DNA of 7,655 nt. Source: JALXDT01 sp964634755 (lineage in GTDB: Bacteria; Acidobacteriota; Aminicenantia; JAMOAD01). This document shows positions 1-6,556 of the stretch, piece after piece. Positions within the stretch are counted from its first letter, which is position 1. Each line of letters begins with the position of its first letter. A model generated the notes under the pieces. It was not told the origin of the DNA and did no database searches. It worked only from the letters and a program-made list of their open reading frames with translations. The stretch is taken from contig CAZWJH010000104.1 in assembly GCA_964634755.1 (NCBI GenBank), positions 1 through 7,655 on the forward strand. Reading direction: 5' to 3'. The position numbers were made by a program, and so were the translations under genes.

Positions 1-50
1 ATTTTTTAAAACGATTGTTTATTTTACATCTTCACACAGAGGTGCTTCAA

Positions 51-74
51 TCTCTCAAATTTTCTCTCAAATCT
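51..74. repeat. 12-bp tandem duplication
   Basis: Two adjacent 12-mers, TCTCTCAAATTT and TCTCTCAAATCT, differ at one base. They lie in the non-coding left end of the window, beyond repeat copy A. This is most simply a slippage duplication, and no function is inferred. Confidence 0.6.
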
Positions 75-90
75 TTCAGGACAGAAGTGG

Positions 91-185
91 AGCAGAGTAG
101 CCTTCAGCCGTTCCGGTCATTTTAGAGTCGAATACCTGTCTCGTCCTAAAATAGGTTGACAATTTTTCAGAGTAAATTTTAGCTT
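91..185 (-). repeat. Diverged intergenic repeat, copy A
   Basis: This non-coding block resembles 6634-6720 in the same orientation. Shared parts, in plus-strand order, are: AGC-x5-AGCC at the left end; a GTTCC-centred hairpin near 107-118; the 14-mer CTGTCTCGTCCTAA (136-149, 13 of 14 identical to copy B); and TTTAGCTT (178-185, identical). The last two are separated by exactly 28 nt in both copies. An 8-nt length difference lies between hairpin and 14-mer. The minus strand is chosen because both copies sit downstream of minus-strand genes, here the transketolase half. The segment containing GTCCTAAAATAGGTTGAC looks, from memory, like an insertion-sequence end, so a decayed mobile-element remnant is the main alternative to a structured RNA. 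Confidence 0.55.
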
Positions 186-197
186 TCCCACGGTATA

Positions 198-230
198 AAA
201 ATTATTAGCTTTTCACAAGAAAATAATTTT
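198..230 (-). terminator. Possible weak AT-rich terminator hairpin
   Basis: AAAATTATT (198-206) and AATAATTTT (222-230) are perfect 9-bp inverted repeats around a 15-nt loop, about 40 nt past the transketolase stop. Read on the minus strand, the hairpin ends in a short T-rich stretch (TTTTTATA). The stem has no G:C pair, so an efficient intrinsic terminator is doubtful. It may be only AT-rich chance structure. Confidence 0.3.
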
Positions 231-267
231 GCTATATAAGGAGAAATTTTACACTTTTAAGCTTTAT

Positions 268-1203
268 CTACTTAGGATACCACTCTTTTATGGTATTATA
301 GATTCCTTCTGAGTCAAGTTTAAAGTGCTTTAAAAGATCGGATGCTTTTCCGGAAAGACCGAATATATTATCCACACCTATCTTTTTTATTATAACAGGA
401 AGTTCCTCTGTAATAAATTCCGCAATAGCAGAGCCAAACCCAGCAGTCTTTTGATGCTCTTCCGCAACTATTATTTTCCCGAATTTTTTTGCGTATTTAT
501 AAATAAGTTCCTTATCAAGTGGCTTTACAGAAGAGCTGTTTACAACAGTAAGTGATATTCCGTCCTTTTCAAGCTCTTCAGCAGCTACCAAAGATTCATA
601 AACTTCTCTGCCAATAGCAAAGATAACTCCATCCTTACCTTCTCTTAAAACATCATATTTACCCAACTCAAATTTATAATCTGAATCTTTATACAAAACA
701 GGGAAATTCTCTCTTGAAAGCCTTACATAAAAGGGACCTTCCTTTTCATAAACCTTTTTTATAACCTGCTCTGTTTCTATGGAATCTGCCGGAACAACAA
801 CCCTCATATTGGGTAAAACCCTCATAAGTGCTATATCCTCATTGCTCTGATGTGTAGCACCATCCTCTCCTACTGTAATACCTCCGTGTGTTGCAACTAT
901 CTTTACATTAACCTCATTATAACAAATGCTCTGCCTCACCTGATCCCATGCTCTTCCCGAAGCAAAAACCGCAAATGATGAAGCAAAAACAATATTACCA
1001 CTCAGAGCAAAGCCTGAAGCCACCCCCATCATATTTTGTTCGGAAATTCCGATATTAAAAAATCTTTCGGGAAAATTTTCCCCGAATTTAGCTGTTTTGG
1101 TGGAGGTGGAAAGATCAGCATCAAGGACGACTACTCTTTCATCCTTTTCTCCCAAACTAATAAGTGCTCTTGCATACGCTTCCCTTAGGCTTTCTTTTAC
1201 CAT
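268..1203 (-). CDS. Transketolase, C-terminal subunit (split type)
   Basis: This encodes the pyrimidine-binding and C-terminal half of a two-subunit, thiamine-diphosphate-dependent transketolase (pentose phosphate pathway, cytosolic). The 311 residues match the usual size of the separate C-terminal subunit. The Pyr domain spans about residues 1-165 and contains LDADL (27-31), GISEQNM (52-58, Glu55 being the conserved cofactor-activating glutamate) and the THGG...GEDGATHQ region (105-119). The C-terminal domain spans about 180-300 and contains EEHQKTAGFGSA (248-259). Family knowledge says the N-terminal subunit must supply the diphosphate-binding GDG motif. No such gene is in the window, whereas the two halves are normally adjacent. 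The ATG at 1203 is chosen over a TTG six codons upstream because AAAGAGG lies 5 nt before it. The gene follows the M23 peptidase by 27 nt and probably shares its transcript. DXP synthase is less likely because it is normally one longer chain. Confidence 0.93.
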   Translation of the reverse strand: MVKESLREAYARALISLGEKDERVVVLDADLSTSTKTAKFGENFPERFFNIGISEQNMMGVASGFALSGNIVFASSFAVFASGRAWDQVRQSICYNEVNVKIVATHGGITVGEDGATHQSNEDIALMRVLPNMRVVVPADSIETEQVIKKVYEKEGPFYVRLSRENFPVLYKDSDYKFELGKYDVLREGKDGVIFAIGREVYESLVAAEELEKDGISLTVVNSSSVKPLDKELIYKYAKKFGKIIVAEEHQKTAGFGSAIAEFITEELPVIIKKIGVDNIFGLSGKASDLLKHFKLDSEGIYNTIKEWYPK

Positions 1204-1208
1204 TTTAT

Positions 1209-1215
1209 CCTCTTT
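1209..1215 (-). promoter_or_regulatory. Shine-Dalgarno fixing the transketolase start
   Basis: On the minus strand AAAGAGG ends 5 nt before the ATG at 1203. It lies downstream of the alternative TTG at 1221, so the shorter product starting MVKESL is preferred. Confidence 0.75.
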
Positions 1216-1230
1216 GATCAATTTTTGAGA

Positions 1231-2190
1231 CTATTTTTTTCTGAGAATCCAATCGTTTTCAAGGATGTAATCAAGTGGATTAACCGGTTTGTTATGCACC
1301 CTTACCTCATAATGGAGGTGAGGTGCTGTTGATTTACCGGTACTCCCTACAAGTCCTATAACATCTCCTCTTTTAACCTTTTGTCCCACCTTTACAAGTC
1401 TTTTTTTAAGATGGGCATATATTGTTTTATATCCATAATTATGAAGTATTATTACATAATTCCCATAATCCTTTTTTGAGCTTGATTCTATTACTATACC
1501 ATCCGCAGTTGCCACTACAGGATTCCCCAACTGTGTTGCAATGTCAAGCCCCTGATGAAACTCTCTTAAACCTGTAAAAGGATCTATTCTCCAATTAAAA
1601 CCTGATGTTAAAATTCCTTTTGTAGGCCAGATAGAGGGAGTGGAAGCCAGGATCTTTTGTTGCTCTTTAAAATATTTGTAAAGAAAATCAAGATTCTCCT
1701 CTATCTTTGAGGCTTTGTTTTTTATCTGAGTAATTTTATTTGAGCTTTTTGAGATAGCCTCTTTTTTTATTGTTTTTAAAGAAGTGTTAATATTATTACC
1801 AAGTGTCTGAGCTCCTCCTGAAGGTATATCCCCCTGTCCTACCTCTGTTAAGGCAAGAGGAGATTCAAGTCCTGCTATTATATTAAGTTTTCTTTTATAT
1901 TCCTCAAATTTTGAAAGTTTTTGATTCAATTCCTTCATAGTATCTTCAAGCATCACGATTTTCTGAGCCTGAGTCTTATTCTCAGCTTTCAACTTTTTTA
2001 CCATAAGTGCGGTTGATTTTACATTAAAATAATCAATTAAAATAAAAGCAAAAATCAGAAAAAATAGGCTGACTCCACTAATAATGATTTTAAGAGTCTT
2101 TTTTGAAATTTCTATGGTTTTATAATTGTCCGTAACACCTTTGGGCATAATTATTACTGTAAAGGATGAATTCCCATCTTCTCTTTTCAT
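1231..2190 (-). CDS. Membrane-anchored M23 family metallopeptidase
   Basis: This is a 319-residue, LytM/peptidase M23-type cell-wall endopeptidase or divisome-activator-like protein, anchored in the inner membrane and acting in the periplasm. Order of parts: a short polar N-terminus; one membrane segment (about 34-53); a coiled coil (about 58-105); a Gly/Ser-containing linker; a second helical region (about 140-180); and the M23 domain (about 190-310). The zinc and catalytic residues are all present: His212 and Asp216 in HQGLD, His260 in YAHL, and His291/His293 in HLHYE. An active enzyme is therefore expected, unlike degenerate EnvC/NlpD-type activators. The start is supported by GGAG 6 nt upstream and by a well-formed promoter giving a leader of about 30 nt. 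Transketolase follows 27 nt downstream. The coiled-coil layout suggests recruitment to a cell-wall machine, but the partner cannot be inferred here. Confidence 0.92.
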   Translation of the reverse strand: MKREDGNSSFTVIIMPKGVTDNYKTIEISKKTLKIIISGVSLFFLIFAFILIDYFNVKSTALMVKKLKAENKTQAQKIVMLEDTMKELNQKLSKFEEYKRKLNIIAGLESPLALTEVGQGDIPSGGAQTLGNNINTSLKTIKKEAISKSSNKITQIKNKASKIEENLDFLYKYFKEQQKILASTPSIWPTKGILTSGFNWRIDPFTGLREFHQGLDIATQLGNPVVATADGIVIESSSKKDYGNYVIILHNYGYKTIYAHLKKRLVKVGQKVKRGDVIGLVGSTGKSTAPHLHYEVRVHNKPVNPLDYILENDWILRKK

Positions 2191-2227
2191 CTCTTTCTCC
2201 TTTTTTCCTTTTACCTTTCAGTTTCTT

Positions 2228-2256
2228 AATATAGAACATAAATTTAAAAAAGTCAA
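2228..2256 (-). promoter_or_regulatory. Sigma70-type promoter of the M23-transketolase pair
   Basis: On the minus strand the -35 TTGACT (2251-2256) is separated by exactly 17 nt from the -10 TATATT (2228-2233). Transcription should start near 2221, leaving a leader of about 30 nt that contains the GGAG site of the M23 gene. This is a conventional promoter and contrasts with the divergent leaderless one nearby. Confidence 0.72.
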
Positions 2257-2261
2257 TAGTC

Positions 2262-2283
2262 ATTCTTTCCTTTAACAAAGAAT
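2262..2283. promoter_or_regulatory. Inverted repeat between divergent promoters
   Basis: ATTCTTT (2262-2268) and AAAGAAT (2277-2283) are perfect 7-bp inverted repeats with an 8-bp spacer. They lie between the two back-to-back -35 boxes (2251-2256 minus and 2296-2301 plus). The position and two-fold symmetry fit an operator controlling both operons. The sequence is AT-rich and no regulator gene is nearby, so this is tentative. Confidence 0.35.
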
Positions 2284-2295
2284 ACAGAGACTAAG

Positions 2296-2324
2296 TTGAC
2301 AATGTATTTTATTAATTTTATATT
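2296..2324 (+). promoter_or_regulatory. Promoter for a leaderless yjbQ-like transcript
   Basis: TTGACA (2296-2301), a 17-nt spacer and TATATT (2319-2324) make a near-consensus sigma70-type promoter. Only 5 nt separate the -10 box from the ATG at 2330, so RNA should begin at or next to the A of the start codon. No Shine-Dalgarno is present. An in-frame TGA at 2297-2299 and the absence of another in-frame ATG, GTG or TTG rule out an upstream start. Confidence 0.72.
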
Positions 2325-2329
2325 ATAGC

Positions 2330-2749
2330 ATGAGTGTTGAATGGAAAATAATAAGAGTTTATCTTGAAGCAAAAGATGGAAGTGTTGACATAACAGGAGA
2401 AATAGCAAATTTTGTAAGAGAAAGTGAGATTTCAAATGGTATTGCAATCATAAGCATGAAAGGCTCCACCGGTGGGATTACCACAATAGAGTATGAACCA
2501 AATCTTTTAAAAGATTATGATGAAATGATGGAAAGGATTGCCCCTTCGGATAAGCCCTATCATCATACAAAAACATGGGGAGACCACAATGGTTTTTCTC
2601 ACCTCAGATCATCTATTCAGAAACCGTTTTATGTTGTGCCCTTTGTTGAAAAGAGACTATTTCTCGGTACCTGGCAGCAGGTGATGGCAATAAATTTTGA
2701 TGAGAGAGGAAGAGAAAGGGAAATCTTAATACAGTTAATCGGAGAATAG
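2330..2749 (+). CDS. yjbQ: YjbQ/UPF0047 family protein
   Basis: This 139-residue protein matches the compact one-domain YjbQ (UPF0047) family over its whole length. Family hallmarks are GST...TTIEYEP (45-57, Glu54), a His-rich HH..TWGD.NG.SHLRSS block (78-95) and GTWQQ (113-117), followed by a charged FDERGRERE tail strand. E. coli YjbQ shows weak thiamine-phosphate synthase activity and can rescue thiE loss. The physiological role is still unclear, so the substrate here is unknown. The text resembles the subclade with GSTaa..TIEYEP rather than the E. coli TSAS..LNE form. It is the first gene of a plus-strand operon and is predicted to be translated from a leaderless mRNA. The DUF115-like gene begins 8 nt after its stop. 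Confidence 0.92.
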   Translation: MSVEWKIIRVYLEAKDGSVDITGEIANFVRESEISNGIAIISMKGSTGGITTIEYEPNLLKDYDEMMERIAPSDKPYHHTKTWGDHNGFSHLRSSIQKPFYVVPFVEKRLFLGTWQQVMAINFDERGREREILIQLIGE

Positions 2750-2757
2750 AGGAATTT

Positions 2758-4515
2758 ATGGCTATTGAATTTGGGATAGAAAAGGCAAAAGATAGTAATC
2801 CTATTCTGATTTTAAAAAAAGATGGGCAAATCTTCTACCTTCAATCAAAATACAACCCCATAGCAGAAGCTAAAAAACAGGCTGAAAAGGTCAAATTCAA
2901 AGAAAAGCACATAGTTATCATTGGAGGAGGAAATCCTTATTATGTAAAAAATCTTTTACACAAAATCAAAAAATCTTCAATTGTTTTTTACATAGAGCCG
3001 TATCCCGATATGATGAATTTTGTTTTAAACAGCATAAGTTCAGAATTACCAAACTTAAAATTTGAAAAATTTATTCCTTTGGTTCCCCAATTGCCTGATT
3101 TTGAGGAAAAAATATCTTCAAACTTTAACCTGGTTGAGCTTGATAAGATAGATTACGCTATTCATCCGATAGGGGATAGATATTTTAAAAATGAGATAGA
3201 TTATATAGTAGAAATCATAAACAAACTTGCACTTCAAATTGTTTATGATTTTATCACCCGAGCAAAAGATGGAAGAAGAGTTCAAAAAAACATATTGAAA
3301 AATCTCGACATATTGGTAAAGTCCACACCTGTATTAAAATTAAAAAATCTTTTCTCTTCAATACCGGCTGTTCTTGTATCAGCAGGACCTTCCCTTGACA
3401 AAAACATAGTATATTTAGAGGATTTTTATAAAAGAGGTATAATAATCTCAACAGACACAGTCTTAAGACCTCTTCTCTCAATAGGGATAGAACCACATTT
3501 CATAGTAGCAGGAGACCCTTCTTACTTCAATTATCTTCACTTAAAAGATGTAAAAACAAAAAAAAGTTTTCTTGTGTCAGAGCCTTCAATAGACAGACGT
3601 GCCTTTAAAAATTTTGATGAAAGAGTTTTTGTTACAGTTTTTGATAAACCGCTTCTTGAACAAATAGAGGAACACATAGGTAAAATAGGTCATCTTAAAA
3701 CATGGGGGAGTGTAGCTTCCCTTGCGGTAGAGTTTGCCAGATTCATAGGCGCCAATCCCATTTACTTTTTAGGACAGGATCTCTCCTACCCATACTTTTT
3801 AAAATATACAAGAAAAACAATATATGATAGTGGCTGGGTATACTCAAGGGACAATAAGGATTACTTAAGAAAAATAGAGAATTCAATAAAAAATGCCTCC
3901 GACAAAAAGGAGAAAGAGGATATCTTCGGAAGGACCGTGTTCACGAGTTTTAAAATGGAAAGCTATAAAGAATACCTTATGTCACTCGTAAAAGAAGAGC
4001 CTGATAGATTTTCAAACCTTACGGAAGGAGGAATCTTTGATATAAAAAGTGATATTGCATGGAAAAAACTGCTCTCTCACAAAAAAATTAATAAAGATAT
4101 ATTTAAGATAATAGAAAAAGTTAATAAAAGCTTTAAAAAAGAAGAGAAAAAGAAAAAAATAGAAAATTTCTTAAGAAAAACCTCCAAAATAGCGGAAAGA
4201 TTGGAGAAAGAGATAAAAGGATTTCTTGAAAAAGCCAAGAAAAAAAATTTTTTTACTGAGGATGAGCTTTATAATATCTACAATAAAATCTACGAGAATC
4301 AAAAGTTTGCGGAGATCATAGAAAATTATACACAGGAGCCAATATACAAACTGTTAAAAGCAATTAATAAATACAAAGAAAACGGAGATTTCAAATCATT
4401 AAAAAACAGTTTTTTTGAATACTATAATGAAATGTTTTCTCTTCTAAAAGAAATTAAAGAGGATTTTGAAAAAGCTCTCCAACTTTTTAATGAAAATAAT
4501 AAAAAAGGAGGGTAA
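2758..4515 (+). CDS. DUF115 (Maf/MptE-like) protein
   Basis: This 585-residue cytosolic protein carries the DUF115/MAF_flag10 domain. That domain is shared by motility accessory factors (Maf, glycosyltransferases that attach nonulosonic acids to flagellin) and by archaeal MptE (6-hydroxymethylpterin diphosphokinase). An N-terminal Rossmann-like region has IIGGGNP (54-60). The core follows with VSAGPSLD (207-214), STDT..RPLLSIGIEPHF (231-248), AGDP (251-254) and GSVAS...GA.PIYFLGQDLSY (317-344). NLTEGG (420-425) resembles the acceptor or sugar-site motif of Maf-type proteins. The last 150 or so residues are Lys/Glu-rich helices, probably a coiled coil. Its length favours bacterial Maf-like proteins over the much shorter MptE. 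No flagellin or sugar-nucleotide genes are in view, so the acceptor is unknown. The start has AGAGG 5 nt upstream, overlapping the preceding stop. It probably glycosylates a protein, but this is inference. Confidence 0.8.
   Translation: MAIEFGIEKAKDSNPILILKKDGQIFYLQSKYNPIAEAKKQAEKVKFKEKHIVIIGGGNPYYVKNLLHKIKKSSIVFYIEPYPDMMNFVLNSISSELPNLKFEKFIPLVPQLPDFEEKISSNFNLVELDKIDYAIHPIGDRYFKNEIDYIVEIINKLALQIVYDFITRAKDGRRVQKNILKNLDILVKSTPVLKLKNLFSSIPAVLVSAGPSLDKNIVYLEDFYKRGIIISTDTVLRPLLSIGIEPHFIVAGDPSYFNYLHLKDVKTKKSFLVSEPSIDRRAFKNFDERVFVTVFDKPLLEQIEEHIGKIGHLKTWGSVASLAVEFARFIGANPIYFLGQDLSYPYFLKYTRKTIYDSGWVYSRDNKDYLRKIENSIKNASDKKEKEDIFGRTVFTSFKMESYKEYLMSLVKEEPDRFSNLTEGGIFDIKSDIAWKKLLSHKKINKDIFKIIEKVNKSFKKEEKKKKIENFLRKTSKIAERLEKEIKGFLEKAKKKNFFTEDELYNIYNKIYENQKFAEIIENYTQEPIYKLLKAINKYKENGDFKSLKNSFFEYYNEMFSLLKEIKEDFEKALQLFNENNKKGG
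4505..4512 (+). promoter_or_regulatory. Shine-Dalgarno fixing the beta-barrel gene start
   Basis: AAGGAGGG lies inside the last codons of the DUF115-like gene, 4 nt before the ATG at 4517. It selects this start over an in-frame ATG at 4466 and implies translational coupling across the 1-nt gap. Confidence 0.85.
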
Positions 4516-4516
4516 A

Positions 4517-5266
4517 ATGAGAAAATTTATAATTTTTGTTATTTTTATCAGTATAATCGCATTGCCAGTAGCAGCAAGACCAAAATATTCCCTGAATTTG
4601 GGTTATTCTTTCTGGTCATTGAATTTAATAAAAGGACTAATTGAAGACGCTGTGGGAGATGAACTACAAACCCAATTGCAGGATCAAATAAGAGGAGATT
4701 TTCCAGAAGAAACTCTGGCAGATTATAATCAGACGATAAATTTTGATTCCTCAGGGGGAGGCCTGGCAATTGAGCTTAGAATCTATCCTTCTGGAGAAAA
4801 TGGGAGCTTTTCCCTTGGCTTTACATATGCAAGAATCGACTCAAACATTGAGCTTTCAGGCGATTTCCGCCAAAACTTTGTATCCGGAGATTATATTACA
4901 GCATCAGCTGATTCAAAACTTATACACAAATACTCAGCTTTTTTGCTTGATTTGAGATGGGATCTTTTTCCTGAAGGGAAAATTCACCCTTATTTTTCAA
5001 TAGGAGGAGGATTGGCTCCATTAAATGGGACTTTAACTTACAGTGCATCCGGGTTTGCATATATTGATAAGAAAAAGGAAAAATATAATATAGAAGAGGA
5101 AACCGAAGAGCTCGCCGATATAGAAGATATAACAATCTCAATAGTGCCGATTCTTTTGGTAAATGCAGGAATAAGAGTTGACCTTTATGAAGGAATGTCA
5201 GTTTATGCAGATGGAGGAGTCTGGAACGGGTTTTTATTCAGGGTAGGTCTAAGCTACTCTTTTTAA
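4517..5266 (+). CDS. Outer-membrane beta-barrel protein
   Basis: This 249-residue protein is predicted to be exported and inserted in the outer membrane. A Sec signal peptide covers about residues 1-20 (MRKF followed by a hydrophobic core, then LPVAA before RPK). Alternating hydrophobic and polar strands appear near 83-91, 97-107, 134-150, 157-167, 206-222 and 226-249. Gly/aromatic turns such as SIGGGLAP and the final GLSYSF support a barrel, and the last Phe249 is the typical BAM recognition residue. An acidic stretch (about 185-205, rich in Glu/Asp) is probably an exposed loop. About eight strands are expected, as in OmpX/OmpW-like small barrels. No specific family is recognised and a transport role cannot be assigned. 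The start at 4517 gives a clean signal peptide, whereas starting at 4466 would add 17 charged residues in front of it. It is the last gene of the yjbQ-like operon. Confidence 0.8.
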   Translation: MRKFIIFVIFISIIALPVAARPKYSLNLGYSFWSLNLIKGLIEDAVGDELQTQLQDQIRGDFPEETLADYNQTINFDSSGGGLAIELRIYPSGENGSFSLGFTYARIDSNIELSGDFRQNFVSGDYITASADSKLIHKYSAFLLDLRWDLFPEGKIHPYFSIGGGLAPLNGTLTYSASGFAYIDKKKEKYNIEEETEELADIEDITISIVPILLVNAGIRVDLYEGMSVYADGGVWNGFLFRVGLSYSF

Positions 5267-5688
5267 TCTTTCAAACTTAAAAGCTTTAATCCGCTTTCTT
5301 TATCAAGTTTTCTTTCAAGTGGAGCTGAAAATTGGTCAACAAAAATTTCGCAGGTGCCACTGATGTATGCATAATTTAGATGGCCAGCTAATGCCTTATT
5401 TTCCCTATCTCCTAAAGTTATGTGTATATGAAGAGCAGGTTCTCCTTCAAAAAGAGAAATATTCCCCATTAAAGAAGAAATCTCATAATCTCCTTTGTAT
5501 TCTTTTTCAATATATCTATTCAATGAAGAATCAAAAATAGAAAGGGATACTCTATCTGTTGCCCCTATTCCCATAATACTTGCCGAAAAAACATTATTTT
5601 CCTTTGAAAATTGCAAAAGAGAGCTTATAATCTCTTCACCCTTTTCAAGCCTTATTAACCATCTTTCTCCCGCATTTTTAAATTCCAT
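5263..5688 (-). CDS. PPC/DUF296 domain protein
   Basis: This 141-residue protein consists of a single PPC (plant and prokaryote conserved, DUF296) domain, the usual length for the stand-alone prokaryotic form. Visible signatures are RLEKGEEI (13-20), GIGATD (40-45), YEISSLMGNIS (68-78), the HIH motif (87-89) with GH at 102-103, and ERK (125-127) near the end. The three His residues match the conserved putative metal site of the family. In plants the domain is fused to AT-hooks and acts in chromatin. The prokaryotic function is not established and no DNA-binding motif is attached here. The gene follows the DMT exporter with a 1-nt gap, and an AAGGAGG site 5 nt before its ATG lies in the exporter's 3' end. 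Its stop overlaps that of the converging beta-barrel gene. Confidence 0.9.
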   Translation of the reverse strand: MEFKNAGERWLIRLEKGEEIISSLLQFSKENNVFSASIMGIGATDRVSLSIFDSSLNRYIEKEYKGDYEISSLMGNISLFEGEPALHIHITLGDRENKALAGHLNYAYISGTCEIFVDQFSAPLERKLDKESGLKLLSLKD

Positions 5689-5689
5689 T

Positions 5690-6550
5690 TTAACCTCCTT
5701 TTTCAGAGAAAATTATAGCATAAAGAGATGCACATAAAACAATAAACCCTCCGATAATAGTCTTTACAGAGGGAATCTCCTTTAAGATCAAAAAAGCAAA
5801 GAATGCTCCATAAACAGGCTCCAATGTTGCAAAAATCCCGGAAATAAAAGCTTTAAATTTTACAAGAGAATCTATAAAAAGAAGATGAGCCATTGCAGTA
5901 AATATGGCACCCAAAAGGAAAAAATATAAAAAATCCGTAGAAGTCGGAACTCCTTTTAATAAAAAAACAGAAGGCAATAAAATCGGAATTGAAAAAAGGT
6001 GCTGGTAAAAAGCAATAAGAAAAGAGCTTTCATTTTTAACCTGGATTTTATTAACAATGGAAAGAAGAGCAAAAAGGAGTCCGGAGATAATACCCACTAT
6101 CACTCCTTTAAAATTTAAAGAGGAAAAATTAAAAGATGGAATTAAAATATAAATCCCAACCAAAGCAATTATTGCCGCAATAAGCTCCTTAAAGGAAAAT
6201 CTCAATCCAAAAACAAGCGGCTCTACCAAAGATATAAAGACAGGAAATGTTGAAAATGAAAAGAGGGCAATTGCCACGGTTGAGAGTTTTACCGATTGGA
6301 AAAATGAAATCCAGTGCAAAGAGAGTAAAATAGCCGTTATAAAAACCCAGAGATAACTCTTTTTTCTATTAAATCTTAAACTTTTATTTCTTATTTTTGC
6401 AAAAAGATAGAGAGTAAGAGCAGAAAATACAACCCTAGAGAGCACTATTATTACAGCAGGATAATCCAATAATTTTCCGAAAAGCCCTGCTCCTCCGAAA
6501 AGCAAAACTGCTAAATTAAGCTCTGCTGTGTAAATATAAGATTTTTTCAT
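5690..6550 (-). CDS. DMT superfamily (EamA) transporter
   Basis: This 286-residue inner-membrane protein has ten predicted membrane helices in two EamA repeats, about residues 10-139 and 148-281. The usual layout of the drug/metabolite transporter superfamily is complete. Typical features are the helix near 90-115 ending in FISLVEPLVF and the second-repeat signature TLEPVYGAFFAFLILKE (242-258). Members export amino acids, nucleosides, sugars or drugs, or import metabolites, and the substrate cannot be read from sequence. The ATG at 6550 is forced: an in-frame TAA lies 16-18 nt upstream (6566-6568) and the next Met is far inside. The gene has a promoter directly abutting its start and no Shine-Dalgarno, so it should be leaderless. 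The PPC gene follows 1 nt after its stop in a two-gene operon. Confidence 0.92.
   Translation of the reverse strand: MKKSYIYTAELNLAVLLFGGAGLFGKLLDYPAVIIVLSRVVFSALTLYLFAKIRNKSLRFNRKKSYLWVFITAILLSLHWISFFQSVKLSTVAIALFSFSTFPVFISLVEPLVFGLRFSFKELIAAIIALVGIYILIPSFNFSSLNFKGVIVGIISGLLFALLSIVNKIQVKNESSFLIAFYQHLFSIPILLPSVFLLKGVPTSTDFLYFFLLGAIFTAMAHLLFIDSLVKFKAFISGIFATLEPVYGAFFAFLILKEIPSVKTIIGGFIVLCASLYAIIFSEKGG
5694..5700 (-). promoter_or_regulatory. Shine-Dalgarno of the PPC gene
   Basis: AAGGAGG on the minus strand lies within the final codons of the exporter and 5 nt before the PPC ATG at 5688. This indicates coupled translation of the second cistron, unlike the leaderless first cistron. Confidence 0.82.
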
Positions 6551-6556
6551 ATTGCA

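Noticed and set aside
156..196. TTGACA at 156-161 as a plus-strand promoter
   Set aside because: No acceptable -10 box at 16-18 nt and no plus-strand gene follows.
237..245. AAGGAG on the plus strand near 240 as a ribosome site
   Set aside because: No start codon at usable distance, and the converging transketolase gene occupies the strand beyond.
1204..1221. TTG at 1221 as transketolase start
   Set aside because: The Shine-Dalgarno lies downstream of it and fits the ATG at 1203.
2279..2305. Possible third copy of the repeat (GAATAC...CTAAGTTGACAAT) before the yjbQ-like gene
   Set aside because: Only short fragments match with different spacing, and TTGACA is explained by the -35 box.
2253..2447. 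Minus-strand open frame of 64 codons across the divergent promoters and the yjbQ-like start
   Set aside because: It overlaps two good promoters and a conserved gene; its Leu/His-rich product is typical of an antisense shadow.
4466..4516. ATG at 4466 as start of the beta-barrel gene
   Set aside because: It would put 17 charged residues before the signal peptide and ignore the AAGGAGGG at 4505-4512.
4743..4955. Out-of-frame open frame inside the beta-barrel gene
   Set aside because: No Shine-Dalgarno or family features; the enclosing gene is well supported.
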